A stretch of 64,000 bases of DNA from Rhynchopus sp. YZ270_cl-10. Lineage: Eukaryota; Euglenozoa; Diplonemea; Diplonemida; Diplonemidae. The DNA is taken from positions 1,458,501 to 1,522,500 of the forward strand of contig OZ037853.1 of the NCBI GenBank assembly GCA_964035575.1, read 5' to 3'. The position numbers and the translations under genes are program-made. Below are positions 9,323 through 17,801 of this stretch, one piece after another. Numbering within the stretch: position 1 is the first letter of the stretch; every line of letters begins with the position of its first letter. The notes under the pieces were generated by a model, which was given only the letters and a program-made list of their open reading frames with translations, searched no databases and was not told where the DNA came from.

Positions 9323-9921
9323 GCTATTTTTCCTTTTATATTTTTTGTAGCTGTGCTAAAGTTTGGGTACATTTAGTGCACCCTAGTATACAGTAGAATA
9401 GAAAGCATATGAAATATTTTTTTGAATAAAGATACAAAACGGTAAAGTGTGTTGCTTTGTTTTAGTGCTCTGCTCTGTTTTTTTTTTGTTTTTGTTCTGT
9501 TTTCATGATGGGCTCTTGTGTCGGATCTACAGGCATGTACCCTCAGTATGGGTAACGTGCTATGATTTGCTACGTAACATTTGCGACATGACGTGCTTTA
9601 TATATTTTTTTGCATGTTTTATTACATGCATTTTCAAAAACAGTAGACAACTTAGCATGTTACCATTTTATTATTTGCACGTTGCCCCACCACAGGCCAG
9701 GAATTGCTTCTGAGATGCACAACAAATCGCGGTTTTGGGCGTGGACAAGACCGTCTAGCTAAATGTATTGCTCTGCGTGCGTTAAAGGTGCGTTTAAGGT
9801 ATTAAGCTTGTGTGCCTCTTCCCGTCGGTGTCAATGCTTTAGCTATTATGTTCACTACTCACCCCAGCAACACCCACTGTGCAGCCCTCCCACACACAAC
9901 ACAAAAGACCCTTTTCTGAAA

Positions 9922-10263
9922 ATGTCGTCCCCGTGTGAGGCTGCCAAGACATTCGTGGACCTTCGTGTGGCGAAGAAGAACGACGAAGCAAAGCAGCACC
10001 TCGCAGACGACTGCGTGTGGACGGTGCCGACGATGACGGGGAGCGACACGAAGACCGGGAAGGACAACGTTGCGGCCTTCTGGGTTGAGCAGGACAAGAG
10101 TCTCCCGACAGTTGTGTCGATCGACGACTTCGAGCCGACGGGCGACAACGCGGCTGTGCGCAAGATGGTCATCAAGAAGATGATGATGAAGATCAACCTC
10201 ACCCAGACCATCACCTTCAACTCCGACATGAAGGTCGTCTCCTCTGTGACCGCCAAGGCATGA
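9922..10263 (+). CDS. Small NTF2-like/SnoaL-fold protein, copy 1
   Basis: A 113-residue ORF starting MSSPCEAAKTFVDLRVAKK. The pattern of an N-terminal helix, then HLADDCVWTVP, a hydrophilic GSDTKTGKDNVAAF stretch, and later beta-strand-like segments ending VVSSVTAKA is that of the NTF2-like/SnoaL superfamily (small cone-shaped folds binding ligands or acting as enzymes). I see no catalytic signature that fixes a reaction. The chosen ATG follows a CA-rich leader ending TTTTCTGAAA; the frame is open further upstream, but that part lies mostly outside the repeated segment and has no domain character. The protein is identical to the copy at 16767-17108; the coding sequences differ by one silent base that I noticed (10209 C versus 17054 T). 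Confidence 0.8.
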   Translation: MSSPCEAAKTFVDLRVAKKNDEAKQHLADDCVWTVPTMTGSDTKTGKDNVAAFWVEQDKSLPTVVSIDDFEPTGDNAAVRKMVIKKMMMKINLTQTITFNSDMKVVSSVTAKA

Positions 10264-10381
10264 GGGGTGCGCTCATCCTGTCACGGATGGTTCTGCCTCC
10301 GTTTTATTCATATTCTTTGTTCAAATGTGCGGATGTTTCTCGAGTGGTTTTGATTTTGCTTTTACTTCTGGTTTTGGTTTC

Positions 10382-10422
10382 TTGGTGACTAAGCACGAGA
10401 GGCTTCGGTTCATCTTGCAAAC
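10382..10422 (+). repeat. Dispersed stem-loop motif, copy f; possible mini-intron
   Basis: TTGGTGA, CTAAGC, ACGAGAG, GCTTCG, GT, TCATCTT, GCAAAC. One side of the inner stem has changed (GCTTAG to GCTTCG). From the GT at 10385, a long pyrimidine run leads to CCACGCAG ending at 10449, so 10385-10449 has the look of a 65-base spliceosomal intron in the 3' flank of the NTF2-like gene. The same arrangement is repeated at 17228-17292. Confidence 0.6.
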
Positions 10423-11023
10423 TTTTCTGTTGTTTTCTTTTCCACGCAGCTTTGGATGATGTGCGTGTCCCTTTGCGGGTGCCTCTGTTTTCCAATATCT
10501 GCTGTTTACTTTGTGCTGTGCTATTATTTTCACCTGATTTTTATTCCCACTTCTTCTCTTTTCTCCACAACAAAACAAACCTCTGTGTACACAACCAGTC
10601 TCAGCACAGGAGGTCATTGTCGATGCAACAGAAACAGCGAAAAGAACGAAACCCCACCACCCACCCCACCTCACTGTCTGTTGTGTACCCACCAGCGGTG
10701 CTTTTCGTTTTTGTGCCAATCCCCAGCACCCTTGTGTAACGTGTAGCAATCTGAAGCAGACAAACGGTTTTTGGACAGTTTGTATCACTTTCCTGTTTTC
10801 CTGCTCACATGCACCTTTTTCCATTTCCCACGCCTGGCTGTGTGGTGCTTCCATACATTTGTCTGCATGTAGCACCTCACCTTGCCTGTGTTGCACCTTT
10901 GGCGTACTTCCTTACTTCAGGGCTGCTGTGTCGTGTTTGGGTTCCTCTCCCATCCACACGGCCTGGCTCTCTTGCCAGTGCTTGCCAGGGTTGGGAGCAA
11001 GGAATGCGGTTGATGTCCTGGCC

Positions 11024-11090
11024 ACAACACACAAACAGGGACAACACACCAACCTCTGTGAACAAACACAGCACATTTTGTTTCAGAAAG
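11024..11090 (+). promoter_or_regulatory. Conserved 5' leader of giant gene 1
   Basis: The segment CACAAACAGGGACAACACAC, AACCTCTGTGAACAAACACA and CACATTTTGTTTCAGAAAG directly precedes the ATG. The same ~65 bases precede all six giant genes (near 28840, 35170, 41803, 48085 and 54718), while sequence further upstream differs, so it is probably core promoter and/or 5' untranslated sequence. TTTTGTTTCAG resembles a splice or trans-splice acceptor four bases before the ATG. Confidence 0.6.
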
Positions 11091-14000
11091 ATGGGATCCG
11101 GAGCGTCGAAGCCTGAAAAGGACGGGATTGCAAAGGGAATTACTGGGAAGGAGAGGCCCGTGGACACAGTGGACAGCGTGGACGGGAGGACAATTCTGCA
11201 CAGTGCCGTGCTTGCGGGGGACGTGGAGGCAGTGCGGTTTCTTGTGGAGAACGGGGCAGGGAACGTGCGTGACAGGGACGGGAAGGTGCCGCTGTGGTAC
11301 GCACTGCAGCACAGGGACGCGGATGTGCGGGGGCGACTTGAGGCGGAGCTGGGGGCGCATGCAGCACAGATCCTTGTGGAGGTGGAGGATGCTGTGCAGG
11401 TGTACCTCACTCACGGTGTCGCCACAGCAACAAGAACAAGAACAACAACAACAACAACAGCAACAGCAACAACAGGTGTGGGAGTGGAACGGAGCAGTGG
11501 AGATGCAACGACAGCACCTCTGACTGACCCTCACATGGACATGGCGAAAGACACGAACACCTCGACTGGAGACAGGCACCTGGGAGAGGACGATCTTGAC
11601 GGGGACACTGCACTGCGGCACACAGACGGACGGAAGGTGGAGTGGCTGCGTAAAACAGAGGACAACAACAACAACAACAACAACAAGAACAAGAACAGCA
11701 ATGGAGGTGAAGACCTGCTGTGCTGGCTGCGTGGTCTGCCAAAGGTGGATCCGCCGTTGGGCTACACAGACGAACACGTGCGGCACATGGAGGCGGGGTT
11801 CCGTGTGGTGTGCAAGCGTCTGCTGGAGGACATGAGAGGACGGAGGGAGGCTGCGGGGACACGTGGTGGGCACGTGGAGGTGGAGGACTGGATGGCGGCA
11901 CGCGACCCGTTTGAGTTGTTGCTGTCGGGGTTCCTGTTCACGTCTGACTGCGTGGAGTATGTGCTGGACAGCGGCGGGGATGTTGTGTGCGACGAGAAGG
12001 ACGGCACACCGCAGATTGCGAAAGGGCCTGACGGGAAGCTGCGGTACATCAAACTGACGGATCGAGCTGTGTTGGACAACCACGGGAGTGCTGCTGATGT
12101 GAAATCACAGTCGCTTGCGCTGTACATGACGATGAACACTGCGATGCGTGCTGTGGGGAAGCTGGCTGCGGTGAAGGAGTGGAAGGGGACACCTGAGAAG
12201 ACAGCACCGAACGTGTTTGAGCTGTGTCCCGCACCCCCGCAGCTGCACGTGATTGCGACCTTTGCGCCGCTGATCCGTGGTCTGGACCGGCTGATTGGGA
12301 GCCGGCGGAAGCAGCTGCGGACTGTGTTCCGCGGGATCAATGTGAACGTGTCTGCGAAGTACGCGCTGAATACGCACATTGTGTGGAACTGCTTCACGTC
12401 GACAACACTGAAGCGGGATGTGGCTCGGAGCTTCATGTACGGGAAGGGGGGCACGTTCTTTGTGGTGGTGGCGAAGGAGGGTGCTGCAGACGTGAAGTTC
12501 TCGTCTGTGTATGCTTCGGAGGACGAGCTGCTGTACACAGCGAACATCGAGTACCGGGTGCAGTGGAAGCTTTCGCCTACGCTGCTGCGGATGATGGGGC
12601 TGCGCTTTGACGTGATTGTGATGCAGGAGGTGTGTTCTGGTGTTGGTGAGACGAGTGCGGCTGAGCAGGTGGGTGCGCTGCAGGAGGTGATGGGACACAC
12701 AGTCGCGTTCTTCGAGGACTACCTTGCGCAGTACGTGGAGGGGCGTGTGGGGGACGACACACGTGTGGATGAGTCGGAGACACGTCCGCTGATGGAGGAG
12801 GTGCGGAGGTGGCTTCGTGCACGTGTAGGTGGAGGTGAAGGTGGGAAGCAGATATCTTCCGTGTGCACACAGGCAGCAGCGGGCACAGAGCGCAAGCCTG
12901 ATGTGGAGGCGAGAGAAGAACGACAAGGGTGTGGTGTGCTGTGTGTGATCGGAGAAGGAGGGAGTGGGAAGACGTCTGCTTCGATTGCAATTCTGAGCGA
13001 CCTTGCAACGTCTGCGAGGAAGAGCGAAAGCACCAGCAACGAAGACACAACGACAAACAGAAACGCAAACAGAAACAGTGTGGTGAGTGATGTGACTGCG
13101 GATGCGGATGCGAAGCCGTACTTCCCTGTGTTTGTGGCGCTGCCGACTGTGAAGCAGCACCTGCTTGAGAAGGGAGGGCTGGACAGGTTTGTACTGGAGT
13201 CGTTTGCACTGCGGGAGGCGGACCGTGCGTTCCTTGCGGAGACGTACGAGGTGGTGCTGGTGCTGGACTCGCTGGACGAGGTGGGGCTGACGCAGGAGGA
13301 TGTGGGTGCTGTGGTGGCTGAGGGTGGCCTTCTGTGCCGGCACCCGTGGGTGGAGGCACACTGCAGCGTTGTTGTGACTGTGCGTGGTGAGTACCTGAAG
13401 GGTGTGGACACGTCTCCGTCTGGTGTGTGTGGGGCTGGTGTGCGTGCTCTGTACATGCAGCCGTTCACAGAGGTGGATGCGAGAACGTACATCAAGCGTG
13501 CAAACACAGCCTGGGAGAAGGAGAAGGAACACAAAGAGGAGAAGGAGAAGGGGAAGTCAGCCCACAAGGAAGAGCGCACAGTCCTCGTGCGTGAGGAGGA
13601 CGTTGAGGGACTTGTGCAGCTGCGGAACCCGTTTGTGCTGCACATGGCGTGCCACGCGCAGTGCAGCGGGAAGGCTTCTGAGGAGGTGATCTACGAGACC
13701 TACCTGGAGACGTGGACGAAGAAGGAGATGGCGTCTGGTGGAGTTGCTGTTGCTGTTGGTGGTGCTGTTTCGGATGTGTCTTTGGAGGATGTGGTGCGTG
13801 CAGGGGAGCTTGTTGCATGCAGGATGCTGGAGACAAACGAGTGGCAGGGGACTGTGGGTGTGGCGTCGAAGGTTCTTGATTCGCAGCACGGTGTGTGTGA
13901 GGCTGTGCGGGATGCGTGCTTCCGCTGCCTGCCGTTCCGGATTGAGGACTTTGGGGAGGAGCGGAGTGCGTTCACGTTCCGGCACAAGTCGCTTGGAGAG

Positions 14001-16409
14001 CACCTTGCAGCACGGCGGCTTGCACGTGATCCAGCAGGGACACTGGGGACGCTGGTGCAGCGGAGCTTCAGCAAGGACTCGCAGCGTGTGCTTGGGTTCT
14101 TTGCGGCGCTGGTGTGTGGAGACAGTGTGCTGTACGAACGTGCCTGCACAGAGCTGCTTGCGGCTGTGAAGGCGACACGCGGCAGTGCAGTTCCAGGTAG
14201 AGATGCAGGTGTTGGTGGGGAGGGTGCTGTGACAGCAGGGTCGAATGCAGCAGCACTGCTGGCACGTGCACGCATCCCTGTGAGTGGGGAGGACCTGAGC
14301 GGGATCCGTGTGTCGAACTGCGACCTGCGCGGGTCTCTGTTTGTGGAGACGGCGCTGAGAGGCGCTTCCTTCTCGAACTGCTGGCTGGAGCACACTGAGT
14401 TCCACACCTGCGACATGGGTGGCACGATGCTGCCTGACTGCTCCCTTGGCACACCACTTCCTGTACTACGTCATGCTGCCTTTGCTGTGACCGTAACACC
14501 TGATGGGAGTCAAATGTTAACAGCTGTCGGAAGCAGTGTACATGTGTGGAGCCTGTCTTCTGGTGAAGAAGTGATGGTCTTCGACTTTGTGGTCCCGAGC
14601 TCATTAGTTGCATCCGATGGCGTCTTTGGAGTGGCAGTTACACCTGACGGCACCCGCGTAGTATCATTCTCTACCGACACAACTGTGCGTGTTTGGGATA
14701 TGCACACTGGGGAGGCAGTGTTCGTCTTGGAAGGCCACGAAGCTAGGGTGAGCGAGGTGGCAGTCACTCCCGACAGTTCTAAAGTTGTTTCAACTTCTGA
14801 TGGAGACGGCATCCGTGTGTGGGATCTCTCGACGGGGATGGAAGTGCTGGCAATAAAGTCGCCTGGCATTCGCAGCATGGTTATTACGAAGGATGGAAGT
14901 CAAATAGTGACATGCTCTGAGGAGGTGCTGTGCGTATGGGATCTGGTGACGGGGAAGCAGGAGATGGAGTGGCCTTGTTGTGTGGAGGATTCGCATGCAC
15001 TGGCAGTCACTCCCGATGGATGCCATGTTGTTTCGTGCTCTGATGGCGCACATCTTTGGAACCTCTCCACTGGGGCAGAGGTGATGATGTTCCGTGTCAA
15101 GGATTCCTTCTTGAGAGTAGTGGCAGTCACTCCCGATGGATGTCACGTGGTTGCTGGATCCGAGAGCGGCGATGTGTACGTTTGGAGCATTTCGACTGGG
15201 AAGGAGGTGACGGTGTTGCAAGGGCACACTTTTCCTGTGAATGCAGTAGCAGTGTCACCAGATGGATGCCACGTGGTTTCATGCTCCCACGGGGACAGTA
15301 CTGTTCGAGTGTGGAACATCACGACCGGGAAGGAGACACCAGGTTTCGAAGGAGTCTCATGCCGGTATGTGGCAGTGGCCCCTGATGGATCTATCATTTC
15401 GTACGGTGGCAAGAGGAGCTCCATCTGGAATGCATCCACCGGCAGGCAGACACAGGTAGTTGAAGCAGGAGTAAAGAACTATAATGATACTGCTGCCGTG
15501 TACCCAGATGGCTCTCATGTAGTTCATTACTCTTGCGACGACGCTGGCGAAAGGAGAGCGTGTGTGTGGGACGTTGCGACGGGGAACGTGCAGCCTTTGT
15601 GCCCAGATTTCAGTGAGTTTGCGGTGTTCTTGAAACAGCGTAGAACACTGCATTGCTTTGCAGTGTCTCCCGATGCATCTCACGTGGTGACCCGTTCATA
15701 CTCACAGAAGGAACGCACTTACTGTACGTATGTGTGGAGCATGCCGACTGGGAAGAAGGTGTCGGAATATGCAGGACCTACTTGCCGTCCCGAAGGAGTG
15801 GTAGTGACTCCTGATGGAGTGGTAGTGACTCCTGATGGAGTGCATGTGGTTTCGTACTATGATGACCACACCGGACACATGTGGAAACTTCACACTGGAG
15901 AAGAGACGATGGTGTTCAAAGGACACACAGAACGTGTCTTTGGCGTATGCGTGACTCGCGATGGATCTCGTCTTGTTTCATGCTCAAGAGACGAGACTGT
16001 GCGTGTGTGGGATGTTGCCAGCGGGAAGGAGGTCTTCACCTTGGAGCACGACGGTCGAGTGTGGGGAGTGGCACTGATGCCTGATGAAGCTCACGTGGTG
16101 TCGAGTACGGACAGTTGTGTGAGTGTGTGGAGCATGACCACTGGTGAGAAGGTGGCAGAGATCAGGGCACATTGTAGTTCGCGCAGACTTGCTGTGAGCC
16201 CTGATGGACGCGAAGTGACGTGCGATTGCGAGGACAAGACTGTGCGTGTGTGGACCATCTGCACTGGGGAATACGGCACGATTGATGGGTTGCGGCTGAA
16301 GAGAGTGATCGGTGTCCCTGCAACAGTTCCTCGTGCATTTGGCTGTCGCAATGCTGATGCTGTGGAACCTGAACTTGCGAGACGGATTCTTTGTCCTGTC
16401 GAGGAGTGA
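11091..16409 (+). CDS. Giant NLR-like protein 1: ankyrin-ADP-ribosyltransferase-NACHT-pentapeptide-WD40
   Basis: A 1772-residue protein. I start at the internal ATG 11091 because MGSGASKPEKD is conserved in all six paralogues and is a classic N-myristoylation signal (Gly2, Ser6, Lys7); the frame is open 94 codons upstream without similarity. Residues ~20-90 are two ankyrin-like repeats. Residues ~105-210 are linkers with Thr- and Asn-runs coded by CAA/ACA microsatellites. Residues ~290-500 are an arginine-type ADP-ribosyltransferase: Arg414 in VFRG, Ser437 in FTSTT, Glu477/Glu479 in SEDELLY. The NACHT NTPase follows: Walker A GEGGSGKT 621-628, Walker B LDSLDE 725-730, sensor-like VVTVRGEY, and a C-terminal arm with FTFRHKSLGEHLAARRL. 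Pentapeptide repeats lie at ~1062-1120. Fourteen WD40 repeats (two propellers) span ~1125-1750. This copy has the longest Asn/Thr linkers and a 21-base tandem duplication in blade 11. Likely a STAND switch using its propellers to sense and the transferase to act. Confidence 0.9.
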   Translation: MGSGASKPEKDGIAKGITGKERPVDTVDSVDGRTILHSAVLAGDVEAVRFLVENGAGNVRDRDGKVPLWYALQHRDADVRGRLEAELGAHAAQILVEVEDAVQVYLTHGVATATRTRTTTTTTATATTGVGVERSSGDATTAPLTDPHMDMAKDTNTSTGDRHLGEDDLDGDTALRHTDGRKVEWLRKTEDNNNNNNNKNKNSNGGEDLLCWLRGLPKVDPPLGYTDEHVRHMEAGFRVVCKRLLEDMRGRREAAGTRGGHVEVEDWMAARDPFELLLSGFLFTSDCVEYVLDSGGDVVCDEKDGTPQIAKGPDGKLRYIKLTDRAVLDNHGSAADVKSQSLALYMTMNTAMRAVGKLAAVKEWKGTPEKTAPNVFELCPAPPQLHVIATFAPLIRGLDRLIGSRRKQLRTVFRGINVNVSAKYALNTHIVWNCFTSTTLKRDVARSFMYGKGGTFFVVVAKEGAADVKFSSVYASEDELLYTANIEYRVQWKLSPTLLRMMGLRFDVIVMQEVCSGVGETSAAEQVGALQEVMGHTVAFFEDYLAQYVEGRVGDDTRVDESETRPLMEEVRRWLRARVGGGEGGKQISSVCTQAAAGTERKPDVEAREERQGCGVLCVIGEGGSGKTSASIAILSDLATSARKSESTSNEDTTTNRNANRNSVVSDVTADADAKPYFPVFVALPTVKQHLLEKGGLDRFVLESFALREADRAFLAETYEVVLVLDSLDEVGLTQEDVGAVVAEGGLLCRHPWVEAHCSVVVTVRGEYLKGVDTSPSGVCGAGVRALYMQPFTEVDARTYIKRANTAWEKEKEHKEEKEKGKSAHKEERTVLVREEDVEGLVQLRNPFVLHMACHAQCSGKASEEVIYETYLETWTKKEMASGGVAVAVGGAVSDVSLEDVVRAGELVACRMLETNEWQGTVGVASKVLDSQHGVCEAVRDACFRCLPFRIEDFGEERSAFTFRHKSLGEHLAARRLARDPAGTLGTLVQRSFSKDSQRVLGFFAALVCGDSVLYERACTELLAAVKATRGSAVPGRDAGVGGEGAVTAGSNAAALLARARIPVSGEDLSGIRVSNCDLRGSLFVETALRGASFSNCWLEHTEFHTCDMGGTMLPDCSLGTPLPVLRHAAFAVTVTPDGSQMLTAVGSSVHVWSLSSGEEVMVFDFVVPSSLVASDGVFGVAVTPDGTRVVSFSTDTTVRVWDMHTGEAVFVLEGHEARVSEVAVTPDSSKVVSTSDGDGIRVWDLSTGMEVLAIKSPGIRSMVITKDGSQIVTCSEEVLCVWDLVTGKQEMEWPCCVEDSHALAVTPDGCHVVSCSDGAHLWNLSTGAEVMMFRVKDSFLRVVAVTPDGCHVVAGSESGDVYVWSISTGKEVTVLQGHTFPVNAVAVSPDGCHVVSCSHGDSTVRVWNITTGKETPGFEGVSCRYVAVAPDGSIISYGGKRSSIWNASTGRQTQVVEAGVKNYNDTAAVYPDGSHVVHYSCDDAGERRACVWDVATGNVQPLCPDFSEFAVFLKQRRTLHCFAVSPDASHVVTRSYSQKERTYCTYVWSMPTGKKVSEYAGPTCRPEGVVVTPDGVVVTPDGVHVVSYYDDHTGHMWKLHTGEETMVFKGHTERVFGVCVTRDGSRLVSCSRDETVRVWDVASGKEVFTLEHDGRVWGVALMPDEAHVVSSTDSCVSVWSMTTGEKVAEIRAHCSSRRLAVSPDGREVTCDCEDKTVRVWTICTGEYGTIDGLRLKRVIGVPATVPRAFGCRNADAVEPELARRILCPVEE

Positions 16410-16713
16410 GCGCACTGTTCGTACTTACCTGGAGCGTTGAGGAATTGGTGCTAACTTCACGACGCACACCCTCCTCTCCTCTCCTCCCCTGTCCATTACA
16501 CTAGTATGAGCAACTTTTCAGTTGCACTCACCACACATTGACAACCCCACCCCTATTTTGTTTCTTACCTCTCACCACAATCTCCTATCGGACGCAGGAC
16601 ACTTGGTCGACTGCAGCGTTCCCCATCGTGTGCGGTGCTTGTCCCAGCATGACACAACCACCAACAGGCAGCACCGGTCCCTACTCAGACGAAACCGCAC
16701 CACACTCACCAAG
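16410..16713. other. 3' flank of giant gene 1, shortened relative to paralogues
   Basis: The first ~21 bases after the stop match the 3' block shared by the other five genes, then the sequence jumps to TGGAGCGTTGAGGAATT, which in gene 2 lies about 280 bases further downstream (near 34472). Gene 1 therefore lacks most of the common 3' block. The remainder is CA-rich, with no gene seen. Confidence 0.55.
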
Positions 16714-16766
16714 AACACCCACTGTGCAGCCCTCCCACACACAACACAAAAGACCCTTTTCTGAAA

Positions 16767-17108
16767 ATGTCGTCCCCGTGTGAGGCTGCCAAGACATTCG
16801 TGGACCTTCGTGTGGCGAAGAAGAACGACGAAGCAAAGCAGCACCTCGCAGACGACTGCGTGTGGACGGTGCCGACGATGACGGGGAGCGACACGAAGAC
16901 CGGGAAGGACAACGTTGCGGCCTTCTGGGTTGAGCAGGACAAGAGTCTCCCGACAGTTGTGTCGATCGACGACTTCGAGCCGACGGGCGACAACGCGGCT
17001 GTGCGCAAGATGGTCATCAAGAAGATGATGATGAAGATCAACCTCACCCAGACTATCACCTTCAACTCCGACATGAAGGTCGTCTCCTCTGTGACCGCCA
17101 AGGCATGA
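16767..17108 (+). CDS. Small NTF2-like/SnoaL-fold protein, copy 2
   Basis: 113 residues, identical in protein sequence to the gene at 9922-10263, with the same CA-rich leader ending TTTTCTGAAA before the ATG and the same 3' flank including a stem-loop copy. Here the frame has a stop close upstream, which supports the ATG chosen for both copies. Two identical copies mean a recent duplication or ongoing gene conversion. The biochemical role is not deducible from the sequence; the fold family is NTF2-like. Confidence 0.8.
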   Translation: MSSPCEAAKTFVDLRVAKKNDEAKQHLADDCVWTVPTMTGSDTKTGKDNVAAFWVEQDKSLPTVVSIDDFEPTGDNAAVRKMVIKKMMMKINLTQTITFNSDMKVVSSVTAKA

Positions 17109-17224
17109 GGGGTGCGCTCATCCTGTCACGGATGGTCTGCCTCCGTTTTATTCATATTCTTTGTTCAAATGTGCGGATGTTTCTCGAGTGGTTTGGATTT
17201 TGCTTTTCTTCTGGTTTTGGTTTC

Positions 17225-17265
17225 TTGGTGACTAAGCACGAGAGGCTTCGGTTCATCTTGCAAAC
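17225..17265 (+). repeat. Dispersed stem-loop motif, copy g; possible mini-intron
   Basis: Identical to copy f at 10382 because it lies in the duplicated segment. The corresponding GT-to-CAG interval is 17228-17292, 65 bases, with a pyrimidine-rich stretch before the CAG. Confidence 0.6.
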
Positions 17266-17801
17266 TTTTCTGTTGTTTTCTTTTCCACGCAGCTTTGGAT
17301 GATGTGCGTGTCCCTTTGCGGGTGCCTCTGTTTTCCAATATCTGCTGTTTACTTTGTGCTGTGCTATTATTTTCACCTGATTTTTATTCCCACTTCTTCT
17401 CTTTTCTCCACAACAAAACAAACCTCTGTGTACACAACCAGTCTCAGCACAGGAGGTCATTGTCGATGCAACAGAAACAGCGAAAAGAACGAAACCCCAC
17501 CACCCACCCCACCTCACTGTTTGTTGTGTCGTTTATTTCCTTTTACTTCTACAACTCTGTACGTACACCCATATGGTTTCCGAAACTCCCGACTCCGAAT
17601 TGTCCTAAGGGACGTTGACTTGGAACCTCCGAAAATTCATATTCGCGATGTTTTGACTCAAAAGACAATCTCAGTCCAGCCTCAGCTTGCACCATACACC
17701 TCACATCCATAATATTATAGGTTACCCTCCCCCTCCTCACCCCACCCACACACCGGCATCATTCCGCACCAGGCACAGTGCCGAACCAACACCCCTCCCA
17801 C

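Larger units (their letters stand above)
5707..9868. other. Gene-free stretch with scattered small elements
   Basis: No ORF here shows a recognisable domain; all are under 145 codons and low in complexity. Contents: a complete 108-base palindromic element (6035-6142), stem-loop copies at 6295 and 6534, a 166-base inverted-repeat element (7489-7654), the second copy of the ~105-base repeat (8352-8455), short GTTTACGGGTTTGCGG repeats (8660-8712) and two copies of the GTGGGTCAGTCGGAGG motif (7941, 9291). Confidence 0.55.
9869..10686 (+). repeat. Direct repeat L, carrying NTF2-like gene copy 1
   Basis: About 818 bases nearly identical to 16714-17529, with only a few substitutions and small indels, mostly in the 3' flank. 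The repeat starts 53 bases upstream of the NTF2-like ATG and includes its whole 3' flank with a stem-loop copy. The two copies bracket the first giant gene, so they record a duplication, or an insertion by recombination, at this spot. Confidence 0.9.
16714..17529 (+). repeat. Direct repeat R, carrying NTF2-like gene copy 2
   Basis: Partner of 9869-10686, offset 6845 bases at the left end and 6843 at the right end. Both boundaries are sharp: flanking sequence is unrelated on both sides. Together the pair encloses giant gene 1. Confidence 0.9.

Noticed and set aside
11080-11090. Splice acceptor TTTTGTTTCAG before the giant genes as proof of trans-splicing
   Set aside because: It is present in five of six leaders, but gene 2 has CGG at the place; kept only as a hypothesis.
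10809-11090. Upstream extension of giant gene 1 (94 codons)
   Set aside because: Not conserved in the other paralogues, overlaps the conserved leader, and would bury the myristoylation signal.
10917-12083. Long reverse-strand ORFs (up to 482 codons) opposite every giant gene
   Set aside because: They are rich in His, Cys, Pro and Ser with no domain, and they follow from the codon bias (GTG, CTG, GAC) of the forward genes; they recur in every paralogue at the same place as shadows.
17778-17801. Start of the ubiquitin-like/WD40 gene at 17778
   Set aside because: The first codon there is GTG, and the fold begins at ATG 17802.
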